A stretch of 30,520 bases of DNA from assembly GCA_030639665.1 (NCBI GenBank), contig DAOWCC010000004.1:1-30520 (forward strand). Reading direction: 5' to 3'. The position numbers and the translations under genes were made by a program. The notes under the pieces are model-generated. The model made no database searches and had not been told where the DNA came from. It saw only the letters and a list, made by a program, of their open reading frames with translations. This stretch comes from Elusimicrobiota bacterium (GTDB lineage Bacteria; Elusimicrobiota; Elusimicrobia; Elusimicrobiales; UBA9959). Shown here one piece after another: positions 8,492 through 16,466 of the stretch (the first letter of the stretch is position 1; the number at the start of each line of letters is the position of its first letter).

Positions 8492-8530
8492 CTGTTTGCT
8501 GTCGCGCTGTATCGCTGTTGCGCTGTATTA
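8492..8530. repeat. CTGT-headed 7-8 bp tandem array
   Basis: Five phased units: CTGTTTG, CTGTCGCG, CTGTATCG, CTGTTGCG, CTGTATTA. They fill most of the spacer between lpxB and the upstream oxidoreductase gene and run over its stop codon. CTGTATCG recurs at 23529-23536 in another spacer array. Confidence 0.75.
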
Positions 8531-9595
8531 ACTTTTATCAATTCCGGAATTTTTTAAGCCTTCTTCAACCATAACCTTTGTGGCTTTGCCCGCGTCCGCT
8601 ATGGATTGCAGAATTGAATTTTTTCCAAGAGCGTTTTTCGGCTCTTTTAATTCGTATTTTTTTAAATTATCCGTTATATCCAAAGCGAGTTTAAGAGCCA
8701 TAAGGCCTTTTTCGCCGCTTGGCACGGGGTTTTTTGAATTTTCTATGCAGTCTATAAGATGATAAAGCTCCTCTCTTATAGGCTGTTTTGGCGTTATTTT
8801 CGGGAAAGAAACCGATATGTCTTTAAGTGACTGCACCGGAGAGTTTTTCTTTTCGTATATTTTTATTCTTGAACTCGCGTAATCAACGGAGATATAGTTT
8901 TCTTCCTGATATACGCGCATTCGACGGGCTATTTCCATGGTAGCTCTGCTGGCGGTAACATCAACTATGCAGCCGGATTTAAATTTCAATCTTACATTTG
9001 AAATATCGTCATGATCCGATAATAAACTCGCTCCCACGGCTTCAAAACTTTCAAGGGGGGAATCCATCATGGTTAAAACTATATCCAAGTCATGTATCAT
9101 CAAATCAAGCGTAACGCCAATACTCGATACTCTGGGGTCATAGGGTCCAAGTCTTTCAATGGTGACAAATTTGGGATTTTTCACATGTTTTAAGGCTTCA
9201 ACTACGGCGGGATTAAATCTTTCAACATGGCCGACTTGAAGCACCACTTTTTTTTCTTCCGCCATTTTAAGCAGTTTCTTCGCGTTTTCAACGCTATCGG
9301 TTATGGGTTTTTCCACCAGGCAATGAATGCCTTTTTCCATGGCGGCAAGCGCTATTTCCGTGTGAAATTGGGTGGGAGCCGCTATAACAATGGCATCTAC
9401 TTGCGGCAATATGTCGGCGTAATTTTTATAAGCCATTGAATCATAGCGCCATGCCAATTCTTGCGCTCTTAAAATATTAATATCCGATATCCCGACAAGT
9501 TTAATTTCCGGCATTGACGCCAGGGTGCGGGAATGAAAATTGCCTATTTTACCCGCGCCCACAACTCCAAATCTGATTTTCTTCTTTTCTGTCAT
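8528..9595 (-). CDS. Gfo/Idh/MocA-family oxidoreductase, possibly lipid A sugar-modifying
   Basis: A 355-residue NAD(P)-dependent sugar dehydrogenase. The Rossmann motif GVVGAGKIGNFH lies at 10-21, the family's EKP triad at 95-97 and the catalytic-domain HDLD at 168-171. Members next to lpx genes in other bacteria include GnnA, which oxidises the 3-OH of UDP-GlcNAc so that an aminotransferase (GnnB) can make the 3-amino sugar of amide-linked lipid A. This gene lies just upstream of lpxB and msbA, so that role is attractive. No GnnB-like aminotransferase is in the window, so the substrate remains inferred. The Shine-Dalgarno GAGG stands 5 bases before the ATG. It is probably the first gene of its operon, as a 264-bp non-coding stretch lies upstream. 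Confidence 0.85.
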   Translation of the reverse strand: MTEKKKIRFGVVGAGKIGNFHSRTLASMPEIKLVGISDINILRAQELAWRYDSMAYKNYADILPQVDAIVIAAPTQFHTEIALAAMEKGIHCLVEKPITDSVENAKKLLKMAEEKKVVLQVGHVERFNPAVVEALKHVKNPKFVTIERLGPYDPRVSSIGVTLDLMIHDLDIVLTMMDSPLESFEAVGASLLSDHDDISNVRLKFKSGCIVDVTASRATMEIARRMRVYQEENYISVDYASSRIKIYEKKNSPVQSLKDISVSFPKITPKQPIREELYHLIDCIENSKNPVPSGEKGLMALKLALDITDNLKKYELKEPKNALGKNSILQSIADAGKATKVMVEEGLKNSGIDKS

Positions 9596-9859
9596 TTTGA
9601 CCTCAATATAGTATGCGACTATTTTACTAAATTTATGACTTATAATAGTAATGAAAGAACGCGTTTATTATGGTAGTAGAGTTTATTGAGTTTGTAGCGT
9701 TATCGACAGATGGGGAGATGGCTTTTTATTTAAAGAATATTACCCGCATATCTACTTTCTGCTCGATTCAATGTAGCAACTCGAGAACTTGTGTCCCCTC
9801 CACTACTACTTTGGCGGGCAGGCGTAGTAGTCCTTTGAAAGGCCAGTCCACCCTGATTT
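9596..9859. other. Non-coding spacer with hairpin and repeated motif
   Basis: This stretch lies between rimO and the Gfo/Idh gene, both minus strand. It contains ACTACTAC (9802-9809) pairing with GTAGTAGT (9824-9831) around a GGCG-rich 14-base loop. Next to it is a 22-bp motif shared with 19804-19825. The part next to the Gfo/Idh gene (9596-9660) is AT-rich and probably holds its promoter, though no box is convincing. Plus-strand frames here contain stops or match nothing recognisable. Confidence 0.5.
9830..9851 (+). repeat. 22-bp motif, copy 1
   Basis: It begins GTCCTTTGAAAG and ends CCAGTCCAC, and matches 19804-19825 at 20 of 22 positions. In both copies a GGCG-rich hairpin sits just upstream. 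By simple chance such a pair would be unexpected in 30 kb, so a dispersed repeat family is likely. Confidence 0.6.
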
Positions 9860-11155
9860 CTAATCTCTCACTACGGCTTTTCTATTATAGCCCGCGGTCT
9901 CTACTATTTTTGCCCGAACGAAAGAGCCGGATTTCAGCTTTTTTTTGCTTTCAATGAAAAAAGAGCCGTCTATATCGGGAGCTTCTCCAAAAGTTCTGCC
10001 GTATTGGGGAGTATCCATTAAAAGGCGGATTTTCTTGTTGATCATTCGAGCATTGATTTTATCTATAACGGCGCTTTGGGCGTCTATGAGAAGGTTTACT
10101 CTTTTTTGTTTGATTTTTTCGGGAATTTGATGTTTTAAATTAAAAGCCGCGGTGCCTTTTTCTTTTGAATAAGGGAATATCCCGACATAATTAAATTCAA
10201 CTTCTTTTATAAAATCCAAGAGTTTTTGAAAATCTTTTTCGGTTTCTCCTGGAAAGCCGGTTATAAAATTGGTTCTAAGTGATATTTCGGGAATCATTTT
10301 TTTTATTTCATCTATTTTTGACCGGATTGATTTTTCCGTGGATTGCCGGTTCATTCCTTTTAGAACATTATCTGAAATATGCTGAAGCGGGATATCAAGA
10401 TATTTACAGATGATTTTCTCGTTTTTTATAAGTTTTAACAGTTCTTTATTTAGTCTTTCAGGATAGATATACATCAGGCGCAGCCATTTTAATTTTGGTA
10501 TTTTAATCAATTTTTTTAATAATCCGGTCAATGCCGGCTTGCCATATAAATCAGTTCCATAATTGGTGGTGTCTTGAGCTATAAGCGATATTTCTTTCGC
10601 TCCGTTTTCAATAAGGTCTTTTGTTTCACCAATAATCATTTCCATTGATTTTGAGCGGAAGCGGCCTTTTAAGGAAGGTATCAAGCAATATGAACAGCGA
10701 TTATCACAGCCATCAGCGATTTTCAGATAGGCGCTATGAGGCGCGGTAAGTCTTAATTTATATTCGGGGGAAAGAAGCAGGTCGCTTGAATCTTTAAGAT
10801 AGGCTCCATTTTCCTTAACGGCGATGTTTATTTTATCCAGGGCTTTGGTTGATACTATGGAATCAATTTGCGGAAATTTCTTTTTTAATTTTGTTTTTTC
10901 TCTTTCTACCAAACAGCCGCAAACTATTATTTTTTTAAGCTGTCCGTTTTTTTTGAGAGTTATGAGTTTTTTTATTTCCGCCACGGCCTCTTTAACCGCG
11001 GGAGCTATGAAAGCGCAAGTGTTTAAAACCGCTATATCCGCTTCATTTTCATCTTGGACCATTTGATAGCCCTCAGCAAGCAGATTACCGATCAGTTCCT
11101 CGGAATCGGTAAGGTTTTTCGGGCAGCCAAGGCTTATCAGGTAAACTTTTTTCAT
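9860..11155 (-). CDS. rimO: Ribosomal protein S12 methylthiotransferase
   Basis: RimO (431 residues) is a radical-SAM enzyme that adds a methylthio group to an Asp of ribosomal protein S12. The N-terminal UPF0004 domain carries the cysteines of the auxiliary Fe-S cluster (C11, C47, C81, in SLGCPKN, LNTCAFI and VCGCLVE). The radical-SAM motif C150-x3-C154-x2-C157 follows in IADGCDNRCSYC. A TRAM domain closes the protein. SLGCPKNLTDSE and DGCDNRCSYCLIP point to RimO rather than MiaB. I start at 11155: an AGGA motif lies 8 bases upstream and the family sequence begins there. An in-frame extension to 11188 adds only unconserved residues. Confidence 0.95.
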   Translation of the reverse strand: MKKVYLISLGCPKNLTDSEELIGNLLAEGYQMVQDENEADIAVLNTCAFIAPAVKEAVAEIKKLITLKKNGQLKKIIVCGCLVEREKTKLKKKFPQIDSIVSTKALDKINIAVKENGAYLKDSSDLLLSPEYKLRLTAPHSAYLKIADGCDNRCSYCLIPSLKGRFRSKSMEMIIGETKDLIENGAKEISLIAQDTTNYGTDLYGKPALTGLLKKLIKIPKLKWLRLMYIYPERLNKELLKLIKNEKIICKYLDIPLQHISDNVLKGMNRQSTEKSIRSKIDEIKKMIPEISLRTNFITGFPGETEKDFQKLLDFIKEVEFNYVGIFPYSKEKGTAAFNLKHQIPEKIKQKRVNLLIDAQSAVIDKINARMINKKIRLLMDTPQYGRTFGEAPDIDGSFFIESKKKLKSGSFVRAKIVETAGYNRKAVVRD

Positions 11156-11223
11156 AATCATCCTAGAGTTGAGGTGTTGTTTTCTCACTACTAACTGCTT
11201 TCTGCTCTCTTCTTTCTATTCGG

Positions 11224-12141
11224 TTATTGCCATTTTTTGTTTTTCCACCATAAGGTGAAACCCGCTAAGGCCACCGTGCATAATCCAAGCACGGTAAGGA
11301 AAGCGTATTTATCCGCTTGAAAAGGGAGCGGCACATTCATTGAAAAGATGCTGACTACCATGGTCGGCACCATTAGGCCTATCATCATGACGGTTAAGTT
11401 CTTCATTAGCACATTGAGATTATTATTAACCACTGATGCTCTGGCATCCATCATTGAGGCGAAAATATTTGAATAAATTTCAGCTTGCCGATAGCATTGA
11501 TTGTTCTCTATCGCCATATCGTCTATAAATTCAACATTTTCTTCGGAGAAACCTATTTTAGAGGCATTCAATTTTATTTTTGTGACTACGGCTCCATTGG
11601 AACTGATGGCATTAAGATAATAAACAAGGCTTTTTTCCAAACTGAACATATTTAAGAGATATTTGTTTTCCATTGAGCGGCTGAGTTTTTTTTCAATTTC
11701 ATCGGCAATCATATTTATAATCTTTAAATGCTCAAGAAAATGAAATATGGAATTATAAATAAGTTTTAAAAATATTTCTTTTATATTTTGAACATGCCTG
11801 AAGTTTTTACTTGAAAACAGAGGAAGATCTTCGGAAACTATTACTATCAGTTTTTTGTCAAATAAAAACAGCCCCATCGAGGAAACTTTAAAAACAAAAT
11901 GGTCTTTTGATGAATAATTTTTCGGTCTTTTAAAAATGAAGGCCAGATGTCCGTCGTCAAATTCAATACGCGACGGCTCCTCGGGGTCAAGAGCGGAAAT
12001 AATATTATGCTCGTCTATATTATGTTTTTCAGCTAAAGCCTTTCGCTCCGCGCTGCCGGGGTTTATGGCTACGATAACGGATAAATCCGCGTCTTCGGTT
12101 TCTTGCAGCCGGTGATTTTCAAGTTTATAGTTTTTTATCAT
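11224..12141 (-). CDS. corA: CorA-family divalent cation channel
   Basis: A 305-residue CorA-type Mg2+/Co2+ channel: a large cytoplasmic alpha/beta and coiled-helix domain (1-245), then two C-terminal membrane helices (about 250-268 and 280-298) and a basic tail. CorA forms a pentamer in the inner membrane. The signature loop after the first helix, usually GMN and needed for ion selection, reads SMN here (S267-M268-N269, followed by VPLPF). The MN and the following Pro-rich loop fit the family. A second Mg2+ transporter (MgtE) is encoded at 23553-24863. It lies between rimO and sucD with short spacers, and co-transcription is possible. Confidence 0.88.
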   Translation of the reverse strand: MIKNYKLENHRLQETEDADLSVIVAINPGSAERKALAEKHNIDEHNIISALDPEEPSRIEFDDGHLAFIFKRPKNYSSKDHFVFKVSSMGLFLFDKKLIVIVSEDLPLFSSKNFRHVQNIKEIFLKLIYNSIFHFLEHLKIINMIADEIEKKLSRSMENKYLLNMFSLEKSLVYYLNAISSNGAVVTKIKLNASKIGFSEENVEFIDDMAIENNQCYRQAEIYSNIFASMMDARASVVNNNLNVLMKNLTVMMIGLMVPTMVVSIFSMNVPLPFQADKYAFLTVLGLCTVALAGFTLWWKNKKWQ

Positions 12142-12165
12142 AAAATTCCTCTAAGTTGCGCCTAA

Positions 12166-13062
12166 CTAGTTAGCTGTGATTTTAAAATTTTCTTTTACAA
12201 TTTTACCTATTTCAGACAAATTTTCAACTACTGTTACGCCGGCGTTTTTAAGAGCCTCTATTTTCATGGCATGGGTTCCCGAATTACCTTCCACAATAGC
12301 GCCCGCGTGGCCCATGGTTCTTCCGGGAGGGGCGGTTTTTCCGGCGATAAAAGAGAAAACTGGCTTATCCATTTTTTCTTTAATGAAAGCGGCCGCGTCT
12401 TCTTCCGCGCTTCCGCCTATTTCTCCTATCATTACAATAGCTTTGGTTTCAGGGTCCGCGTGAAACATTTTTAAGGTATCAACAAAATTCATTCCCTGAA
12501 CGGGATCGCCGCCTATTCCCACGACGGTTGATTGTCCGATATTTTGACAGGTTAATTGCCAGACCGCTTCATAAGTTAAAGTTCCCGAGCGCGATACTAT
12601 GCCAACAGAGCCTTTTTTATGAATATAGCCGGGCATTATTCCCGCCTTGCATTCTTCGGGGGTTATTACGCCGGGGCAATTTGGGCCGATGAGATTTACT
12701 TTTCCGCCTTGGGCTTTCAGAGCATTCAATTGTTTTTTTACTTTTACCATATCCATAACGGGAACACCTTCCGTTATACAGATAATCACTTCAATGCCGG
12801 CGTGAGCGGCTTCTAAAATTGAATCGGCGGCAAATGGAGGCGGAACGAAAATCAATGATGAGTTGGCGTTTGTTTCTTTGATAGCTTCTTTTACCGTATT
12901 GAAAACCGGGATATCTAAATGTTTTGTTCCGCCTTTTCCGGGGGTTACTCCCGCGACTATATTTTTGTGATAGTCTATGCAAAGCTTGGCGTGAAAGGTT
13001 CCCTGAGCTCCGGTAAACCCTTGAACTATCATTCTTGAGTCTTTATTTAAAAGTATGGACAT
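12166..13062 (-). CDS. sucD: Succinyl-CoA synthetase alpha subunit
   Basis: SucD (298 residues, normal length) binds CoA and carries the phosphohistidine of succinyl-CoA synthetase, which interconverts succinyl-CoA and succinate with NDP phosphorylation. The CoA-binding N-terminal domain begins MIVQGFTGAQGTFH. GPNCPG lies at 127-131, the ligase-domain SRSGTLTYE at 158-166, and the active His is H252 in MGHAGAIV. The start has AGGAG 6 bases upstream. sucC lies upstream on the same strand, but the 178-bp spacer is unusually long for this pair and holds two hairpins and a heptamer array. Confidence 0.96.
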   Translation of the reverse strand: MSILLNKDSRMIVQGFTGAQGTFHAKLCIDYHKNIVAGVTPGKGGTKHLDIPVFNTVKEAIKETNANSSLIFVPPPFAADSILEAAHAGIEVIICITEGVPVMDMVKVKKQLNALKAQGGKVNLIGPNCPGVITPEECKAGIMPGYIHKKGSVGIVSRSGTLTYEAVWQLTCQNIGQSTVVGIGGDPVQGMNFVDTLKMFHADPETKAIVMIGEIGGSAEEDAAAFIKEKMDKPVFSFIAGKTAPPGRTMGHAGAIVEGNSGTHAMKIEALKNAGVTVVENLSEIGKIVKENFKITAN

Positions 13063-13076
13063 GATATCTCCTTAGT

Positions 13077-13099
13077 AAAATAATGCTTCGCATTATTTT
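13077..13099 (-). promoter_or_regulatory. Perfect hairpin just before the sucD ribosome-binding site
   Basis: AAAATAATGC and GCATTATTTT form a 10-bp perfect stem around a 3-base loop. On the sucD message it ends about 4 bases before the AGGAG. It could stabilise a processed 5' end or tune sucD translation relative to sucC. It could also act as a weak terminator, as the stem ends in a short T run. Confidence 0.6.
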
Positions 13100-13100
13100 G

Positions 13101-13142
13101 GTCACCAGTCACAAGTTGCCGGTCACTAGTTGCAAGTCATCA
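13101..13142. repeat. Six phased heptamers
   Basis: Six consecutive 7-bp units fit GTYRCNR or are one change away (GTCACCA, GTCACAA, GTTGCCG and so on, the last being GTCATCA) with no slip in phase. The array begins 2 bp after the hairpin at 13077-13099, in the sucC-sucD spacer. It does not encode a recognisable product. Confidence 0.8.
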
Positions 13143-13201
13143 GCCTTTGCGATGTCGCGCCTTTTGCTTCTGATGTTTAGCGCCATCAACACTGTGAACA
13201 T

Positions 13202-13240
13202 ATAACAAAAATTCAAAATTCGGCGTTTGAAATTTGTTAT
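13202..13240 (-). terminator. Hairpin directly after the sucC stop
   Basis: ATAACAAA (13202-13209) pairs with TTTGTTAT (13233-13240). After a small internal loop, TTCAAA (13212-13217) pairs with TTTGAA. The structure touches the sucC stop codon at 13241. Position and size suit an intercistronic attenuator or a 3'-end stabiliser. There is no long T tract, so full termination is doubtful. Confidence 0.45.
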
Positions 13241-14395
13241 TTAATTTGTTCCACTTACCGCTTTTTGCGCCGCTTCCCACAGAGAGTCGGCTTGCTCCAA
13301 TTTAATGCCGGAATTAAGAAGAATTTGTTTTCCTTCTTTTACCCTTGTGCCTTCAAGACGGACGATTAAAGGAATATTAAGGTTGATTTTTTTTGTAGCT
13401 TCCACTATGCCATTGGCTATATCGTCGCATTTCATTATGCCGCCGAAAATATTAACGAGAACGGCTTTTACTTTTTTATCTTTCAAAATAATCTGGAAGG
13501 CTTTTGTTATCTGTTCCACGGTGGCGCCGCCGCCCACATCAAGAAAATTGGCCGCGTTTCCGCCGGCAAGCTTTACGGTATCAAGTGTTGCCATGGCAAG
13601 GCCGGCTCCGTTTACCATGCAGCCGATATTGCCGTCAAGGCCGATATAGTTGATGCCTATTTTTTTGGCTTCTTTTTCTATCTCCGACGATTCATGATCT
13701 TCTTTGGCTTGCAGGTCTTTATGCCGGAAAAGAGCATTGTCGTCGGTGACAATTTTTGAATCTATCGCGAGAAGCTCTCCCGCCGTGGTTATTACCAGCG
13801 GATTTATTTCAACGAGGTTCGCGTCAATATCTTTGAAAAGCCGGCAAAGGTTTTTTACCAGCGCTGAAAATTCTTTATAAAGTTTTTTATCAAAACCCAG
13901 TTTAAAAAAAAGCTCTCTTACTTGAAATTCTTGAAATCCTTCGTTCAAATCAACCGGAATTTTTATTATTTTTTCGGGATTTGAATGAGCCAATTCTTCT
14001 ATGCTGGTTCCTCCTTCGGATGAAGCTATTAACATGGCTGTGGCGTCTTTTCTGTCCAAAACTATGGAAAGGTAAATTTCTCTGGCTATGTCGCTTGCTT
14101 CTTCAATAAGCACTTCTTTAACTTTCAGAGCCGCGCCTTTGGTTTGATGGGTCGCTATTTCCATGCCCAGCATTTTTTCGATTATTTCCCGGGCTTCTTC
14201 TTTTGATTTTGCCAGTTTAACTCCGCCGGCTTTGCCTCTTCCTCCCGCCAAAACCTGCGCTTTTATAATACATTTGTCGCGAGTAATATTTACTGATTTT
14301 GGATCGTCTCCCAGCTTTAGAACTCCAAAACGCTTGGATATGGGTATTTGATATTTCTCGAAAATGTCTTTTCCTTCGTATTCAAGAAGCTTCAT
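13241..14395 (-). CDS. sucC: Succinyl-CoA synthetase beta subunit
   Basis: SucC (384 residues) supplies the ATP-grasp nucleotide-binding half and part of the catalytic interface of succinyl-CoA synthetase. Visible marks are the start MKLLEYEGKDIFEKY, AQVLAGGRGKAGGVK (about 47-61), VEINPLVI, NGAGLAMATLD, and FLDVGGGATVEQITKAF leading to VNIFGGIMKCD. GGAGG lies 4 bases before the ATG. It is divergent from korA across a 217-bp region, so the two steps 2-oxoglutarate to succinyl-CoA to succinate are encoded back to back. Confidence 0.96.
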   Translation of the reverse strand: MKLLEYEGKDIFEKYQIPISKRFGVLKLGDDPKSVNITRDKCIIKAQVLAGGRGKAGGVKLAKSKEEAREIIEKMLGMEIATHQTKGAALKVKEVLIEEASDIAREIYLSIVLDRKDATAMLIASSEGGTSIEELAHSNPEKIIKIPVDLNEGFQEFQVRELFFKLGFDKKLYKEFSALVKNLCRLFKDIDANLVEINPLVITTAGELLAIDSKIVTDDNALFRHKDLQAKEDHESSEIEKEAKKIGINYIGLDGNIGCMVNGAGLAMATLDTVKLAGGNAANFLDVGGGATVEQITKAFQIILKDKKVKAVLVNIFGGIMKCDDIANGIVEATKKINLNIPLIVRLEGTRVKEGKQILLNSGIKLEQADSLWEAAQKAVSGTN

Positions 14396-14523
14396 TTGTC
14401 CTCCGTAAATTCAGTTTAAAATTTAAAGTCGCAGGGGAGTTTTTTTTGAGCGTTTTAATTGCAATTTTTGTTGTTCTGTGTTCCCTGTTTTCATCAGTTG
14501 TTTTTGTCCAATATAATTTGTAG

Positions 14524-14529
14524 TATAAT
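14524..14529 (+). promoter_or_regulatory. Probable -10 box of korAB
   Basis: A perfect TATAAT lies 83 bases before the chosen korA start, in the korA-sucC divergent region. A weak TTTTTG stands 17 bp upstream as a possible -35. The rest of the region is AT-rich, with no recognised operator or riboswitch. Confidence 0.5.
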
Positions 14530-14612
14530 TCTTGTTGGCAAGTCAACATAGCAAAGCAGCTGTTTTTTGTTTTTTAAGAGTTCAAATTTATCGGTTAAAA
14601 GAGGCTCGAAAG

Positions 14613-16466
14613 ATGGGGAAATCCGGTTTGAATAAAAAAGATAAAATCAGTCATATTGATTCTTCAACCATAATGTTCGCCGGAGATTCCGGCGACGGCA
14701 TTCAGCTTCTCGGTCATCAGTTTGCCGATACCACGGCCATAGCCGGAAACGATTTAAGCACATTGCCCGATTATCCGTCGGAGATGCGCGCTCCCGCCGG
14801 TTCTCTTGGCGGCGTTAGCGGATTTCAAATGAGTTTTGGCGACGATAATGTTATGACGCCCGGCTCAAAGCCCGATGTTTTAGTCGCTATGAATCCCGCC
14901 GCGCTGGCCGTAAATATAGAAAATATTGAGAACGGCTCCATAATAATACTCAATATTGATAATTTTACGGAGCATTCTCTTGGAAAAGCCGGATATATTT
15001 CCAGCCCTTTGGACGACGGATCTCTTTCCAATTACAGAGTTATTTCGATTCCCGTGAATACTCTTATCGAAACCACTTTAAAAGATTCGGGGCTTACCAG
15101 AGCGCAGATATTAAAATGCAAGAATTTTTATATGCTGGGTATTGTCTGCTGGATGTATGGTTTATCCATAAAGCCGACCATTGAATGGATGAAAGTAAAA
15201 TTCAAAAAGAATCTTTCGCTTCAGCATGCCAATATCAAGGCGATTACCGCCGGCAGAGCCTATGCCGAGTCAACTCAGATTTTTGAAGCCAGATTTCAGG
15301 TAAAAAAAGCCATTGTAATGCCCGGAAAATATAGAAATGTCACGGGTAATGAAGCTGTCGCTTACGCTTTGATTGCCGCCGCTCAAATGTTAAAGAAAAA
15401 ACTTTTTTACGGCGCTTATCCCATTACGCCCGCGACCGATATTTTGCATGTATTGGCAAGGTATAGAAGCAAAAATATAAGAGTTTTTCAGGCTGAAGAT
15501 GAAATAGCGGCAATTGCCTCCAGTATCGGAGCTTCTTTTACCGGTGCTTTTGCCGCGACCGGAACAAGCGGTCCGGGATTTTCTCTTAAGTCTGAGGCCT
15601 TGGGGCTTGCGGTTATAAGCGAGTTGCCGCTTGTTTTAATTGATGTTCAGCGCGGGGGTCCTTCAACGGGTCTTCCAACCAAGACAGAGCAGTCCGATTT
15701 GCTTCAAGCTCTATATGGCAGGCATGGAGAATCTCCTATGGTCGTTATGGCGGCTGCAAGTTCGGCGGATTGTTTTGACACAACCGTGGAAGCCGCGAGA
15801 ATAGCCGTGAAATATATGACGCCGGTCGTGGTTTTGACCAATGCTTTTATTGCCAATGGTTCCGAACCCTTCAATGTGTCAAAAGCCTGTAATCTTAAAG
15901 ATTTTAAATTTCCCAAACTTCCGCCAAAAGAAGAATTTAAGCCTTATAAGCGGGATGAAAAAACGCTCGCTAGGCCTTGGGCTAAAGTGGGCTTGGCCGG
16001 TTATGAGCATATTATAGGCGGGCTTGAAAAAGATGTGGAAACGGGCTGGATAAATTATAAGCCTTTAAACCATGTCAAAATGACAAAGTTGCGGGCTGAA
16101 AAAGTAGCCAGAGTTGTTAAAGAAATACCTCCCACCAAAATATACGGCGACCAGGAAGGGGAAGTTTTGGTTGTGGGTTGGGGATCAACTTTCGGCGCCA
16201 TAACCACCGCGGTAAATGAAGCCAGGAAAATGGGATTAAATGTTTCATCCATTCACATAAAACATCTTAATCCTTTGCCTTCCGATTTGGGAACCATAAT
16301 GAGGAGATTTAGAAAAATTCTGATACCGGAAGAAAATTTGGGGCAATTCAGGATGATTGTGAAAGCTAATTATCTCCTTGATCCCATCGGATTGAATAAG
16401 ACCGAAGGGCAGCCTTTGACTTCTGAAGATGTTCTTAGAAAAATCAAAAAACTTTTCACGAGGTAA
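14613..16466 (+). CDS. korA: 2-Oxoglutarate:ferredoxin oxidoreductase alpha subunit (gamma-alpha fusion)
   Basis: This 617-residue subunit is a fusion of the gamma and alpha domains of the 2-oxoacid:ferredoxin oxidoreductase family. With KorB it oxidises 2-oxoglutarate and CoA to succinyl-CoA, CO2 and reduced ferredoxin, or runs in reverse in carbon-fixing anaerobes. The N-terminal gamma part has FAGDSGDGIQLLGHQFA and PDYPSEMRAPAGS, typical of the Kor group. The alpha part has AYPITPATDIL, QAEDEIAAIASSIGASF and TGTSGPGFSLKSE. I start at ATG 14613, with GAGG 9 bases upstream; an in-frame extension to 14532 is not family-like. The stop overlaps the korB ATG (TAATG). Adjacent sucCD supports 2-oxoglutarate as substrate. 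Confidence 0.93.
   Translation: MGKSGLNKKDKISHIDSSTIMFAGDSGDGIQLLGHQFADTTAIAGNDLSTLPDYPSEMRAPAGSLGGVSGFQMSFGDDNVMTPGSKPDVLVAMNPAALAVNIENIENGSIIILNIDNFTEHSLGKAGYISSPLDDGSLSNYRVISIPVNTLIETTLKDSGLTRAQILKCKNFYMLGIVCWMYGLSIKPTIEWMKVKFKKNLSLQHANIKAITAGRAYAESTQIFEARFQVKKAIVMPGKYRNVTGNEAVAYALIAAAQMLKKKLFYGAYPITPATDILHVLARYRSKNIRVFQAEDEIAAIASSIGASFTGAFAATGTSGPGFSLKSEALGLAVISELPLVLIDVQRGGPSTGLPTKTEQSDLLQALYGRHGESPMVVMAAASSADCFDTTVEAARIAVKYMTPVVVLTNAFIANGSEPFNVSKACNLKDFKFPKLPPKEEFKPYKRDEKTLARPWAKVGLAGYEHIIGGLEKDVETGWINYKPLNHVKMTKLRAEKVARVVKEIPPTKIYGDQEGEVLVVGWGSTFGAITTAVNEARKMGLNVSSIHIKHLNPLPSDLGTIMRRFRKILIPEENLGQFRMIVKANYLLDPIGLNKTEGQPLTSEDVLRKIKKLFTR

Noticed and set aside
9670..9957. 95-residue plus-strand frame in the spacer between the Gfo/Idh gene and rimO
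   Set aside because: It runs through the hairpin and 22-bp repeat and into the antisense of rimO. There is no Shine-Dalgarno and no family resemblance. A second frame from 9651 hits stops quickly.
13101..13142. Heptamer arrays considered as a CRISPR array
   Set aside because: Units are 7-8 bp without spacers and vary from copy to copy. No cas gene is present.
14396..14612. Riboswitch or operator in the sucC-korA divergent region
   Set aside because: Only an AT-rich stretch with a TATAAT is visible. No convincing palindrome or conserved riboswitch core was found.
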